Below are positions 48,988 to 59,511 of a stretch of DNA of 64,000 nt, in pieces. Each line of letters starts with the position of its first letter. The first letter of the stretch is position 1. A program made the position numbers and the translations under genes. Under the pieces are notes generated by a model. It was not told the origin of the DNA. It saw only the letters and a program-made list of their open reading frames with translations, and did not search any database. The DNA is taken from the NCBI GenBank assembly GCA_035235625.1, contig CP141142.1, positions 41,705,644 through 41,769,643 on the forward strand, in the 5' to 3' direction. The stretch is from Saururus chinensis. Lineage: Eukaryota > Streptophyta > Magnoliopsida > Piperales > Saururaceae.

Positions 48988-49386
48988 TTGTATCTACTAA
49001 TGGAGATGATTAATTCTTCCACACCAACTAGTTCTTCCACGCCAATTAGTTCTTCCACCATAGCTAGTTCCTCCCTCCTAACTAATTCTTCGGCACCAGC
49101 TCATGATATTCTAGCAGTTCCGGTTACTACAATTGCTTCAAAGTCAGCCTTTAGTATTAGTGGACGAGTTCTATCTCAATATAGGGGTTTTCTTCTACAT
49201 GAGACAGTTGAATGGTTGATTTGTACACAAGATTGGTTGCATGGTAAGAAGGTGGTTGGGTCCTTTTGTGATATGAATAATGAGCTCAACAACATTAATG
49301 AGACAATTGAAGTCTATAAGCTGAGGTATCAAGTTTGTTTACATATTTTTTTCTTTTTGTTTATATGTACTAATTTTTTTTTATAA
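48988..49386 (+). pseudogene. hAT transposase remnant (Ser/Thr-rich start joined to C-terminal dimerisation motif)
   Basis: One open frame runs from a TTG codon at 48988; the first ATG in it is at 49000 (MEMINSSTPTSSSTPISSS). It has a Ser/Thr-rich stretch to about residue 40 and then SAFSISGRVLSQYR, a few residues and ETVEWLICTQDWLHG. SAFSxxGRVL and VEALICTxDWL are signatures of the hAT C-terminal dimerisation region of plant RICESLEEPER-type transposases, which in full proteins lies some 500 or more residues from the start. The BED zinc finger, catalytic core and insertion domain are missing, so the frame looks like a start and an end joined by a large internal deletion. The last residues run into T-rich non-coding text after the GTATCAAG donor-like site. 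Confidence 0.7.
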
Positions 49387-49538
49387 CTCCGATGTTGCCA
49401 GTCCCAAGCCCGAATGAGAAAGGAGGAGGGAAAACATAAAGTTTCAGCAATCTTTAGCATAACTATCATTACATAGCTTAGTTTTTCCTTTTAGATAGCT
49501 GAGTGGTGTCTAATGTTAAATAGTAGACATTCCTCCTT

Positions 49539-49644
49539 CTATGAGGTTGTAGCAATCAAGGGAATTCAAGAGTTCATGGCTGATTCAGCGAATCAGCGAA
49601 TCAGCCATGAACTCTTGAATTTCCTTGATTGTACAACCTCATAG
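49539..49644. repeat. Long near-perfect hairpin inside the hAT element
   Basis: The left arm (49539-49586, starting CTATGAGGTTGTAGCAATC) and the right arm (49598-49644, ending GTACAACCTCATAG) are complementary over about 47 bp with three or so differences. The 11-nt loop contains AGCGAATCAGC. No such structure is part of a normal hAT transposase gene. Confidence 0.85.
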
Positions 49645-51478
49645 ATTCTGGAAGGTATACTGCTCCACATTCATATGATTTGGTTTTGTTTGTTTATGTA
49701 GAAGTCTTTTCACTTTTGGTGTATTTCAGTAGTAAATGATCTGGCTGAGATTGACTTAAATGTACTATTTTTTTGTACTATATTTGTATTACATAATTCA
49801 TGAATAAAATGTTCAAAGAACATTTGTTGTGTTCTTAATTTTGGTCTACTTTGAATTAGTAAATGCAGCGAAGATAATTTTTTTAATGACCAAAATAAAT
49901 AAAATTTATTATATAAAAAACCCGAAAAGCCTGTGGCCCGACCCGAGCCCGAACATCGGGTTGGGTCGGGCCGGCTTTTTAATAATGAACATCGGGTCGT
50001 ATTTTTTTTTTCTATTTTTGTTTAGGGGCGGGCTCGGACATACCTTGGCCCACTTGCAGCCCTAATAATGAGTTTAATAGTATAAGGAATGTATGAAAAC
50101 TTTTTATTTATGAGTAGTTCTTACACCATTGTGTATTATTATATTAAAATATTAATAAATTTTATGTATTTCTTATACTATACTCATTGCCATAATAAAG
50201 CACAAAAAACTATTCTATCTATCTTACCCATATTTGGAGTAGAGGCTTTTGTATTTAATTTTATTTTGGTTTGGGTCAAGTTCATTCTTTAACCAACTTG
50301 ACTCAAATTAGCAGAGTTTTTTTATAGTGGTATTCTTATACCCTATTTTTATATATTATAAGCCTTATACTATTTATGATTAGATAGAGAAAAATAATTC
50401 TTATGTTTTTAAGTAAGACCTACCTTATTAGTTATTATCTAATAAAAAAATAATATAAAGCTTATAGTATAAAAATATAAGATATATTAATATTATTTTT
50501 TTATTTTTTAAAAGCTTATATTCCAACTATATTCTCTACACTAAAAACCTACTCCACACCTCTCATTCACTTCTTCTGGTCTAGCTAAAAGTGGAGTGGG
50601 CTTTTGGTATAAAAAAAACAGAGTAGGAATATTATTATCTTTTTTTATAGGTAAGACACACAACTTTTAACCTCGAAACTTTTCCCTGATTAGGAAAGAT
50701 CAAACTTACACAACTAATATTAAATTAACAACAACAAGCAGGGACGAAGATAGTGAAAGACCACCGATGGGAGACGGCCCTAACAATAAGATATTTACTA
50801 GAAAAATTTAGCAGCAGCCTAAGCCCTAATATGGAGGTTAATAATGTAATTAGTCTCTATACTAATAGGTTATCTTAGTAGTCTTAACCTTGAATCTGTC
50901 TGGTAGATATATTGTTTTCTAAACACAGGTTAGTAAAAAATAATATGCAAGGTTAAGGGCTCAAATTGAGATACGTAGTAAAAGTCTAAGGTCAAGTAGT
51001 ATTGAATAGCTTAATTTGATGGCAATTGTAGTTGATTTGTCTCCATTATGTATTCTAATTCTGATCACCTAAATCTTCCTAAATTAGATTTGGGAGCGGT
51101 TTTTATAGAAGCAACATTTCATAAACAAGTCAATAACTGATATAGTGACGTGATATGCCAATAGAGAAAAAGTAGAAGATGGGGAAAATTAAAGAAATAA
51201 AACTCAGTTCATATCATAGGCTTAGACATGTAATACTTACTTTAAAATATTTATTTGGTTTTTTAAAATATATTAAAATTAGTTTATTTTTTTAAATAAA
51301 TTAAATTATTAAATAAAACAAAGAAAATATGTATTTTTATAGAAGATATGTATTAATTTGTAATAAATAATAAAAATAATGTAACCTATAAGGCTATAAC
51401 CACCCGAGCCAAAAGAAAACCAAAAGACTTTAGTGTACCAATAAGAGTGTGTCATTGCAGCATAAAATAATAGTAGTT

Positions 51479-51670
51479 TTATTCTATATTAATAATTAAT
51501 TTGAGAAAAATAAATTTTTTATTAAATAGTAAAATTCACACATATAAGAGAAGAAAAAAAGTTTATAATACTCTTTTTTAAATACTTATCCGCTTAAATT
51601 TAATAAAAATGAGCTATTAATATAAAATAAAATATTTTTTTAAATAAAGCTATTAATTTAAACAGAGAGT
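51479..51670. mobile_element. MITE-like AT-rich inverted repeat
   Basis: TTATTCTATATTAATAATTA at the left and GAGCTATTAATATAAAATAA at the right are inverted, with a second TAAAGCTATTAATTTAAAC copy at the end. The text is of the Stowaway-like family seen elsewhere here, but the ends are unclear. Confidence 0.4.
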
Positions 51671-52308
51671 GTAATTTATTATTGGGTAGGCTACGACTAT
51701 TTTTTATACTTATTTTGATAATTTTTTATACACATAAAAACTTATATATATAATTAGTTGAGTCTCGTTTATATAAGCCCGGGCTCATATATGCTTATGT
51801 AAGCCCCGGCTCTATAGGCCATCGAATTTACATATAAGGGTTCATAATTTTTATAGGTAATACTTATGGGTTTAAACTCATGAATATTATAAACTGCTAG
51901 ATATAAATTTAATAGCCCATAGAATTTAAATTCACGTAAATATATATAAGCTCGGGCTCATATAATTTTTTTTAAAATTATATTATAAATTATTAAAAAT
52001 TAATTTTAATAAAACGTATTAAAATATAATATATACTTAATGCATATTGTCCCGTGTGAACTTGAACGCATAATATTAATTTTTTCCTTTGTATAGGTCA
52101 CGTCCCTGACTGGCTCACTGACCGATATAAACATCCAAACAAACTTTCCCGGGTGGTGAGGCGGTTCATGATATTTAAGAACCGGACCTAGTATGCTGAC
52201 CCGGTTTGATTGGCTCGAGTCAACGAGTTAACGGGATTCGGGGGGCGGAGCGACAGAGATTCGGGAGAGAAGACCGGCCAAGAGGCCATGCGGTGGACCC
52301 CGCCCGAC

Positions 52309-52421
52309 CGTGCCACGTTGCATCAACCACGGCGATAGCGACCTTATATGACGTCATTCCAGCCACACATCGACACGTTGTGAGCCTTTGGATTGCCACG
52401 TATAGGGATGGGTCCACGTGT
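52309..52421. promoter_or_regulatory. Cluster of ACGT-core elements
   Basis: GCCACGTTGC (52311), the perfect palindrome TGACGTCA (52349-52356), CGACACGTTG (52371), GCCACGTATA (52396) and the G-box CACGTG (within TCCACGTGTA, about 52414) fall within 113 bp. ACGT cores are bZIP and bHLH binding sites. The cluster is about 2.3 kb before the inferred ARF transcription start; no nearer gene is recognised. Confidence 0.45.
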
Positions 52422-54644
52422 ACGGCTACAGTTACTGACCGCCTCGGTTGTCTTGTAGCTGTCAACTTGCGTGCGCGCGTCGGAGATTCGCGATAGGAAG
52501 GGCAGACAGACGACAAAGGCCACAAACCTACGCACTCCGGTGCGGCATAGCACAAGACGCCTTATCCTGCGCGTTCTTTCCCATTTTACCCTGTCTTGTT
52601 CAACAGGGGTGGTGAGATCGGGGGGCAGCCAAAAGCGACGGGTTGTCAGTAGTGTTGTGTTCGAGTGCCACTGTCGCTTTTGCCCGATTTGATCGCCGAT
52701 TTCTACGCCTTCCACTGCTGCCAAGAAAAGCGGATCGCGCGAATTGGCGCGGTTACGGGACTTACAGCTCGCGCAAAAAGACGTAAAAGCCCCTTTCACG
52801 CTTTTACCGATCCTTCACGTTCCCTTTTTTACGCGTCACATCCATCTCCAGTCCGCCGTAGCGTGTGTAGTGTTGGCTGGCCTCCTGATTGATGAGCCAA
52901 CTACTGAAAGTCACACGTTACTTGCCGCCCCGGCACTCAACTGATCAATGTTCATGTCCAAAATTAGGTGCTATGGGTCCTATTTTAAAATGTCATTTCA
53001 TGGATGGATGTCTAGATAAGTCCTGATGCTGTTATTAGGTTTTCTCAGTTTTCACTTGTTTTGATGCATCAAATACCTTTACATTTGGCTTTACTTGGAT
53101 GCGTTGCTTCAAATCAGATTTTCCGTGATGCAGGATTATATGGCAAAGTTAGCATGTTGGTATTATGGTATTAGGAGCTGAGTTCCAGTTTCAAGTCAGT
53201 CACATAAGGAGGATAGGGGTGAAAAAGGAAACCAGACATGCTTCTTAAGCAACAGCCAATCAAGGTAAAAGTAAAACCGTAAAGGGCAGCACAAGAGAAA
53301 GGCAGTGATACGTGTTGCATCCGTTACACTGATTGGATCAGCCTAGCTAAGTAACTTGTCAAATGAATGTGGTCCTGATCACCCGTGGTCAAGCATGTGG
53401 ATCTTGGCCTTTCCATGAATAATGGAAATCACATCCATGGCCTATCTCTAAAAAGATACACCTATATCTCTGGCAGCCCTTGCAGTCTGTCGCATAAGTT
53501 GGGTATTTGTTTCTCTATTATAACTAAGACGGTGCAATTTCCCTTGATAAGCTCACTCTATTCGAACCCCAGTCTCATGGGACCTACAACCAACCAACAA
53601 AACCAACAATGATGCAAGAGGACTTGGATTTTGTGGTAAGCTTACCACATAGGGTTAGGAATCTGCGGGACCCACTCCAGAGTGTCATGGTTGATGTGCC
53701 CGTCGCGCCCAATCAGGCTTAAACAAGTCTTAATCCATCATGAGGCATTAGGGCTTGCCGTTGTCGCCTCTGTCGGCCCGCGCCGGGCTTTGATCTCCAC
53801 CCCCTCCCATCAGGCCATCAACATCCTTGTCCCACCAACCGTTCATTGGTCCACGCGTGTGCATCGGCCAGCGGCTGCGGAGGAAACTATAATTGCGAAC
53901 AAGGGTAGTATCGTCATCCGATTAGAAGGACGATCTGGTAAATAGATCGAATGGACGAGGCCATTAAGGGGAAATGGTACAGTACGGAGTGAGGAGGCCG
54001 ATGAAGAGGAGGGTACGTGAGTGCGGAAAATCTCGTTGCCCCGACCAAAAGATCGGGAAACGGGTGAAACGACAAAAACGTCGTTGACTGGCGTAAGTCA
54101 GCCTGAACCCCCCCGCCTAACCCACTGCGGTTTAGTCTCTTTTACAGTTTACCCCATCCCGGTAAGATTCTAACCCGAGCTCTACTCCTCGGGTCATCTT
54201 AACGGCCCTGTTACTCCACAGGCTCAACGTGTTATCTTGATTAATCAGGTATTAGAGAGACATTAGCAGTAAAAACTGCAATTTTTTTTTACAATGTACA
54301 AACGTGGAACACAGCAGGACGCAGACACAGCGCTTATGACAAACAGAAGGTACAAAGATGTCGATGTGGGCACCACCGGTACCACCAATCTGGTGGTCCC
54401 CCACCAGAAAGGATTAACATTAATATAAACCAAGATTAACTTATTAATGTGCTAGGATAACCACTGTTCGACACAGAGAATCCCCCTGTACTTTAACTGC
54501 CGACATTCTATTTACGACCACTCGGCCATTTTAAAATAACCGGCTTTTCCACGGCCCCTTCTATCATCCCCGCCGTTGATCCAGCTACGGCCCGATCAAC
54601 GGCTGTCACCGTCTCCGTTAGGCGCACCGTACAGTCGCGGAACT

Positions 54645-54704
54645 CTATATTCTCACGAGAAGAGAGAAGAGAGAAGAGAGAAGAGAGAAGAGAGAAGAGA
54701 GAAC
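54645..54704 (+). promoter_or_regulatory. Candidate ARF promoter: TATA-like site and GA-rich repeat
   Basis: CTATATTC at 54645-54652 could be a TATA box. It is followed directly by about seven copies of GAGAAGA (54657-54704), a GAGA-type tract of the sort bound by BPC proteins and often found at plant transcription starts. The start would lie inside or just after this repeat. All of this is inferred. Confidence 0.4.
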
Positions 54705-56490
54705 GAGATGGGATATTTACAGCGAGATGAGATGACAGGACCCGTGCTTTGGCGTCTAGCAGTTACCACTTTTCCCTGCTGCTGACTTATTAATTAATCC
54801 TTGATTAAAAAGCTGATAGTTTTTAACTCCCGCAATTCGTTAATGTTTAATCAAATTCTGTGTCCCGTGTATTAGATTTGTTTTTTATATTGGAACCAAA
54901 AGGAGTTTTGTTGGCTTCTGCTCACAAAGAAGGCGGGGCAGGGGAGAGAAAGGAGCTTCCTTTTCAGATCTGAGGTGAGAAAGAGGGATGGGGACGAGAT
55001 AATAAGAAGCAGAAGCAGAGGGCGAGGGCGAGGGGGGAGAGACGATGGTACGGGCTTGAGGCTTGTGCAGTTGTGCTTCTGGGTCGGGTTACACAGAGAG
55101 GGAGAGTGATTCTGTGCTTGTGGAAAAATACAGCGAACTGGGCGGGTCCGTTCCTGTTTGGGGGGAGTTGGTTTCGGGCTGTGGTATCGCCGAAGAATCG
55201 GGCGAGTCCGGACTTCTGTACGATTCCGTTGAATCTGAGGGTTCTGCTGTTATTGCTTGCATCTTGTGCTGCGGATTCCTTCTTATATCCCGAGGCTAGA
55301 TAAAGGGGGTGCGCTGGGGAAGTGAGGAAAAAGTGATTTTGAGCTTGAAAGATTGGATTTTTGGTAGTGTTTTTGGGCAATTTTGTTTTGCTGTTGGGAA
55401 TTTGAGGTGGGTGTTGGTGGGTTTCTGCTGTTCTTGAAGAGTGGAAGCAACAGTATACCTGAATAAGGTTGGTTGAGTGTGAAAAGTTTAGATAGTACAG
55501 TGAATTCGGAGCAGGAAGCGAAAAGGTGCTTCCTTTACCTTCTGTCTTCAGTCTGAGCACTGAGGAGTCTGAGATTTTGTTGATTGCGGGAAGAAAAGTA
55601 GAACTGTGTAGTAATTGATTTTCTCCTGGATAAAGTAGGAGTTTTGCATTTCGGTCTGGTGAATTTTGTAAACTTTGGGCTTGTAATGTTTGGTCCGAAG
55701 AACTGAATTTGAGGATGCTCCAAGGAAATGTATTTCGCCGTTTTTTGCATTTCCTTCTGTCAGGGGCGCGTGAGAGCGGCTTTTAATTATCCCCAGGTTA
55801 GTAACGAAGTTCATCATGTTTGTTCATCATGTTCTTTCAACGTTTCCTGTACGGGAGGCGAATTGCTTCCTGCCCCATGCTGATTACATTTTGTCCTTGT
55901 TGCAACAGTTTTAGGGGTATTTGAACATCCAACCGGTGAAGTGAAGTAGTGTCGAGTTTTCGTTTTTGGGATGCAAAAAGACACCCAGGTACGTGAAACG
56001 AGCGGTTAGACCATGAGCACGAGTTTCCGTCCAACATATGTACTATCTTCTTTCTGTTCAAATGAATAGCATTTTTTTCAGTCAAGAGCACACTCCTTGT
56101 CAACGTTGATTTTGGATTATTTTTGCTAATGGTAATTTTCGTGATATTTCAGGATTTAAGGAGCTGGTTCTTGATCTTTCTACAAATGGCCTTTTTGATC
56201 CTTCTTGTAGAAGCATCCTTTTAGCACCAGAAATGTGGGCATAGATCAAAGGCATGGGCTGTCAATTTCCTAGAATTTTCACGTTTTATATTCAGATTTG
56301 TGGAAATTGCTATGTTCTGCTTCCCTCAGAGGCAGCAACTAGTCTTTCCGTTTTTTCAATCATTGATTTTGAACCAAGAAAAATCTTTCTCGAATTTCAG
56401 GGTTTGCCAGCAGCAGACACCAGTGAGGATATAGAGTTTTGGTTTGCTTGTAGCCATTTCGATATCAGTGGCTTTTTACTGAATTTTGAG
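54705..56490 (+). other. Inferred long 5' leader of the ARF gene
   Basis: The sequence is G/T-rich with no conserved frame. A good donor (TCTGAG|GTGAGA, 54974/54975) pairs with an acceptor ATATTTCAG ending at 56152, or another ending at 56400 (CGAATTTCAG), so one leader intron is likely. Short upstream frames exist, for example ATGGTACGGGCTTGA at 55044. A longer frame from ATG 56254 stays open into the coding region, but its 79 residues are hydrophobic, unlike any ARF start, and part would be intron if the 56400 acceptor is used. Confidence 0.45.
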
Positions 56491-59400
56491 ATGCTAACCT
56501 TTGGTGATCCCGTCAAGGACTCCGTGAAGGAGGCCGAGAAGTGCCTCGATTCCCAGCTGTGGCATGCCTGCGCCGGGGGGATGATCCAGATGCCCCCCGT
56601 GGGTTCCAAGGTCTTCTACTTCCCGCAGGGCCACGCAGAGCACGCCAGCGGCGTAGTAGATTTTGGAGGCCCCCATCCAAAATTCCCGCCTTTTGTCCTT
56701 TGCAGCGTAGCTGCCGTGAAGTTCATGGCCGACCCGGAGACCGACGAGGTCTACACCAAAGTTCGGCTTATCCCTCTGAACATGGGGAGCTATGGGGAAG
56801 ACGACGACGGCAATGGATCGGATACCCTGGAGAAGCCGGCATCGTTTGCCAAGACGCTGACACAGTCCGATGCCAACAATGGAGGGGGTTTCTCAGTCCC
56901 CCGTTACTGTGCAGAGACCATTTTCCCTCGGCTGGACTACTCTGCTGACCCTCCTGTTCAGACAGTCCTCGCCAAGGATGTTCATGGTGAGATATGGAGA
57001 TTTCGGCATATATATCGAGGGACTCCTCGCCGTCACCTCTTGACGACTGGCTGGAGCACTTTTGTGAACCAGAAGAAGCTGGTCGCAGGGGATTCAATTG
57101 TGTTCTTGAGGACGGAGAATGGTGACCTCTGTGTTGGTATTCGACGTGCAAAGAGGGGAGTGGGTGGTGGCCCGGAATCGCCATCTGGGTGGAATCCGGC
57201 TGGTGGGAACTGTGTCACGCCCTACGGTGGTTTCTCTATGTTTCTGAGGGAAGATGAGAACAAGCTGATAAGAAATGGCAATGGTGGGAGCCCAAATTCT
57301 GGTGGGGGTGGGTTCAGGGGTAGAGCTAGGGTGAGGCCTGAGTCTGTCATTGAGGCTGCTACACTTGCAGCTGCTGGGCAGGGTTTTGAGGTTGTGTACT
57401 ACCCCCGTGCTAGCACTCCAGAATTCTGCGTGAAGGCTTCAGCGGTGAGAGCATCTACCAGGATTCAGTGGTGTCCAGGGATGAGGTTTAAGATGGCGTT
57501 TGAGACAGAGGACTCGTCTAGGATCAGCTGGTTCATGGGGACCATCTCTTCAGTTCAAGTTGCTGACCCAATTCGATGGCCAAATTCTCCATGGAGAGCT
57601 CTTCAGGTATTAGATCCTTGTGAAACTTTGTCAGGAACTTGTAGTTATACATATTTTTCAGATCTCTTGCCTGTGCTTTCAACGGAATGCGTTTTTGCCA
57701 GAGATGCACTATGTATGTATTGAGTTTAGTGGTGATGTTCTGTCGTGGAGTTCTTTTTCCAGTATTTATGGTTAAACTCTGGTTTTTCAATGGTTGAAGA
57801 AGGTGCTCAATTTTCCTAGGCCATGAAGTTTAGAAATCATTCCTTCTCTTGATACTTAAGTGCTTAGTGTTGAAGATCTATTTAGACTATAAAATATTCG
57901 CTTTTTCTTATAGAACCGTTGAAAGATTATAATGATAGAGTTAAGATCTTATCTTACGATTTCAAAAAAACAAAGGTGTATTATACTGTCTCTTCTGCAT
58001 GCTATAGGTTTACATTGAAATTCTTTACTCATCTTCACAAGCGCATGTCTCTATGTGGTTGGAGTCTGCATTTTCCATTTTCACTCTAGGTATGAGTTAA
58101 ATGCGTGAGCTTTTGCTTTCTACCTGGAAAGTATCGTCGTCTCATTTAGGTGTGTCGTTATTATTGTAATTTGTTCCTTTTACTGATCAAAAGTAATTTA
58201 TAGTAGGTGACTGTATGCTAAGTTCATTGCAATTTGGTATCTGCGTTTCCTACAAGACAATTTGGTATTTGCGAGTGCTTGCAAACAAGCAAATAATTTT
58301 GTAACAACTTAACACATTCTAATTATTAAGGGATTCCATGAAGAAGGTAAATGTGGGATTTCATTCCCTTAATACTAATAACTTGGTTTTCTTAATAACT
58401 CTATTTGCAGGTGACATGGGATGAACCTGACCTGCTTCAAAATGTTAAACGTGTCAGCCCATGGTTGGTTGAGCTGGTCTCCAATATGCCAGCTATCCAT
58501 TTGACGCCCTTCTCGCCACCGAGGAAAAAATTGCGGCTCCCGCAGCACCCTGATTTTCCCCTCGAAGGCCAACTTTCAGTGCCGAATTTCTCCGGCAACC
58601 ACCATCCCCTTGGGCCCAGCAACCCGTTGTGTTGTCTTAACTCTGACAACATTTCTGCAGGCATACAGGGAGCCAGGCATGCTCAATTTGGTTTATCTTT
58701 ATCAGATCTCCAACTAAACAAGCTGCAGTCGGGTATATTTCCGAGCAGTTTCCGACGTCTCGACCCACACCACACTGCTCCCACATCAAGAATTCCCTTC
58801 CTTGGACACTTGAATGCTGTTTCTGATAATGTGTCTTGCTTGCTCACCATTGGGAATTCTGGACATAGCACCAAGAAGTCCGAGGATGTGAAAACAACCC
58901 AGTTTATTCTTTTTGGACAACCCATACTCACTGAGCAGCAGCTGTCTCTTAGTAATTCTGGAAACAGTTCATCAGATGGGAGTGCTGACAAAACCACAAA
59001 TTTATCTTCTAATGGAATGGGGGATAATTCCTCCAGTGAAGTATTTCCTTGGTGCAAGGATCAGAAAAATGGTGACATTGGATTGGACACTGGGCATTGC
59101 AAGGTGTTTATGGAGTCAGAAGATGTGGGTCGAACCCTTGATCTCTCAGTTCTTGGCTCCTATGAAGAACTATACAGGAAATTGGCACACATGTTCAGTA
59201 TTGAAAATTCTGAAGCCCTCAGCAATGTGCTTTACCGTGACGCTAAGGGTGCAGTTAAACATACTGGAGATGAACCATTCAGGTGAGTTATTTGGTTTGT
59301 GCCCTGCATTACTGTGATAGTTGACTCCAATCAAGTATACACGAGTCATCAGGCGAAAATGCCTTATTTTTGCTTACCCGCACGGTGGTTGTTTGTGATT

Positions 59401-59511
59401 TACAATGCCTGAAGATGTCTTTTGTTTGTCAACTGTTGCAGTGAGTTCACGAAGACAGCAAGAAGGCTGACGATCCTGATGGATTCTGGCAGTGATAACC
59501 TAGGTCGGTAG
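56491..59511 (+). CDS. Auxin response factor, ARF10/16/18 class (miR160-regulated repressor type)
   Basis: Three coding exons, 56491-57606, 58411-59282 and 59442-59511, join across GT-AG introns to encode 685 residues. The start MLTFGDPVKD matches the usual N-terminus of this class, which continues KCLDSQLWHACAGG and VFYFPQGHAE. The B3 DNA-binding domain covers about residues 117-219 (ASFAKTLTQSDANNGGGFSV; RHIYRGTPRRHLLTTGWSTF), with the flanking dimerisation and ancillary region at about 288-370 (EVVYYPRASTPEFCVK). The middle region is Ser/Pro-rich, with EAR-like LSLSDLQL (467-474) and an ILFGQPIL piece (538-545) resembling the LFG-type TOPLESS motif. The PB1 domain spans about 601-680 with the conserved Lys 603 (CKVF) and GSYEELYRKL. 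It should bind TGTCNN auxin response elements in the nucleus and repress auxin-responsive genes. Exon 2 carries the miR160 site. I see no damage. Confidence 0.95.
58659..58679 (+). promoter_or_regulatory. miR160 target site in the ARF coding sequence
   Basis: The 20 bases from 58660 (GGCATACAGG and GAGCCAGGCA) are the exact complement of miR160 positions 1-20. Only the base opposite the miRNA's last, 3' nucleotide differs (A instead of T). The site codes for residues 455-462 (AGIQGARH), the conserved target of ARF10, ARF16 and ARF17. Pairing across the seed and the central cleavage position is complete, so cleavage of the transcript is expected. Confidence 0.93.

Larger units (their letters stand above)
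47532..50064 (+). mobile_element. Internally deleted hAT element, 2.5 kb
   Basis: It begins TAGGGCTGCATATATG and ends CACTTGCAGCCCTA, giving a 10-bp inverted repeat (TAGGGCTGCA). Both subterminal regions are rich in GGGCCGGGC/GGGTCGGGCC motifs. It keeps a pyrimidine-rich leader (47680-48330) and a short coding remnant at 48988-49386. The 8 bp on each side (47524-47531 and 50065-50072) do not match, so no target duplication can be shown. The element lacks most of a transposase and cannot move by itself. Confidence 0.65.
50065..54600. other. Intergenic DNA upstream of the ARF gene
   Basis: 50065-52080 is AT-rich, with a MITE-like inverted pair (51479-51670) and a stretch of AGCCCGGGCTC-type motifs at 51765-51965. 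52180-52960 and 53650-54600 are GC-richer and hold overlapping short open frames on both strands (for example 52344-52799 minus) without known domains. An ACGT-core cluster lies at 52309-52421. Confidence 0.45.

Noticed and set aside
57607-57723. Read-through end of ARF exon 1 giving a short protein
   Set aside because: GTATTAG is a good donor, the family always continues with V(T/S)WDEPDLLQ, and that sequence is found directly after an acceptor at 58410.
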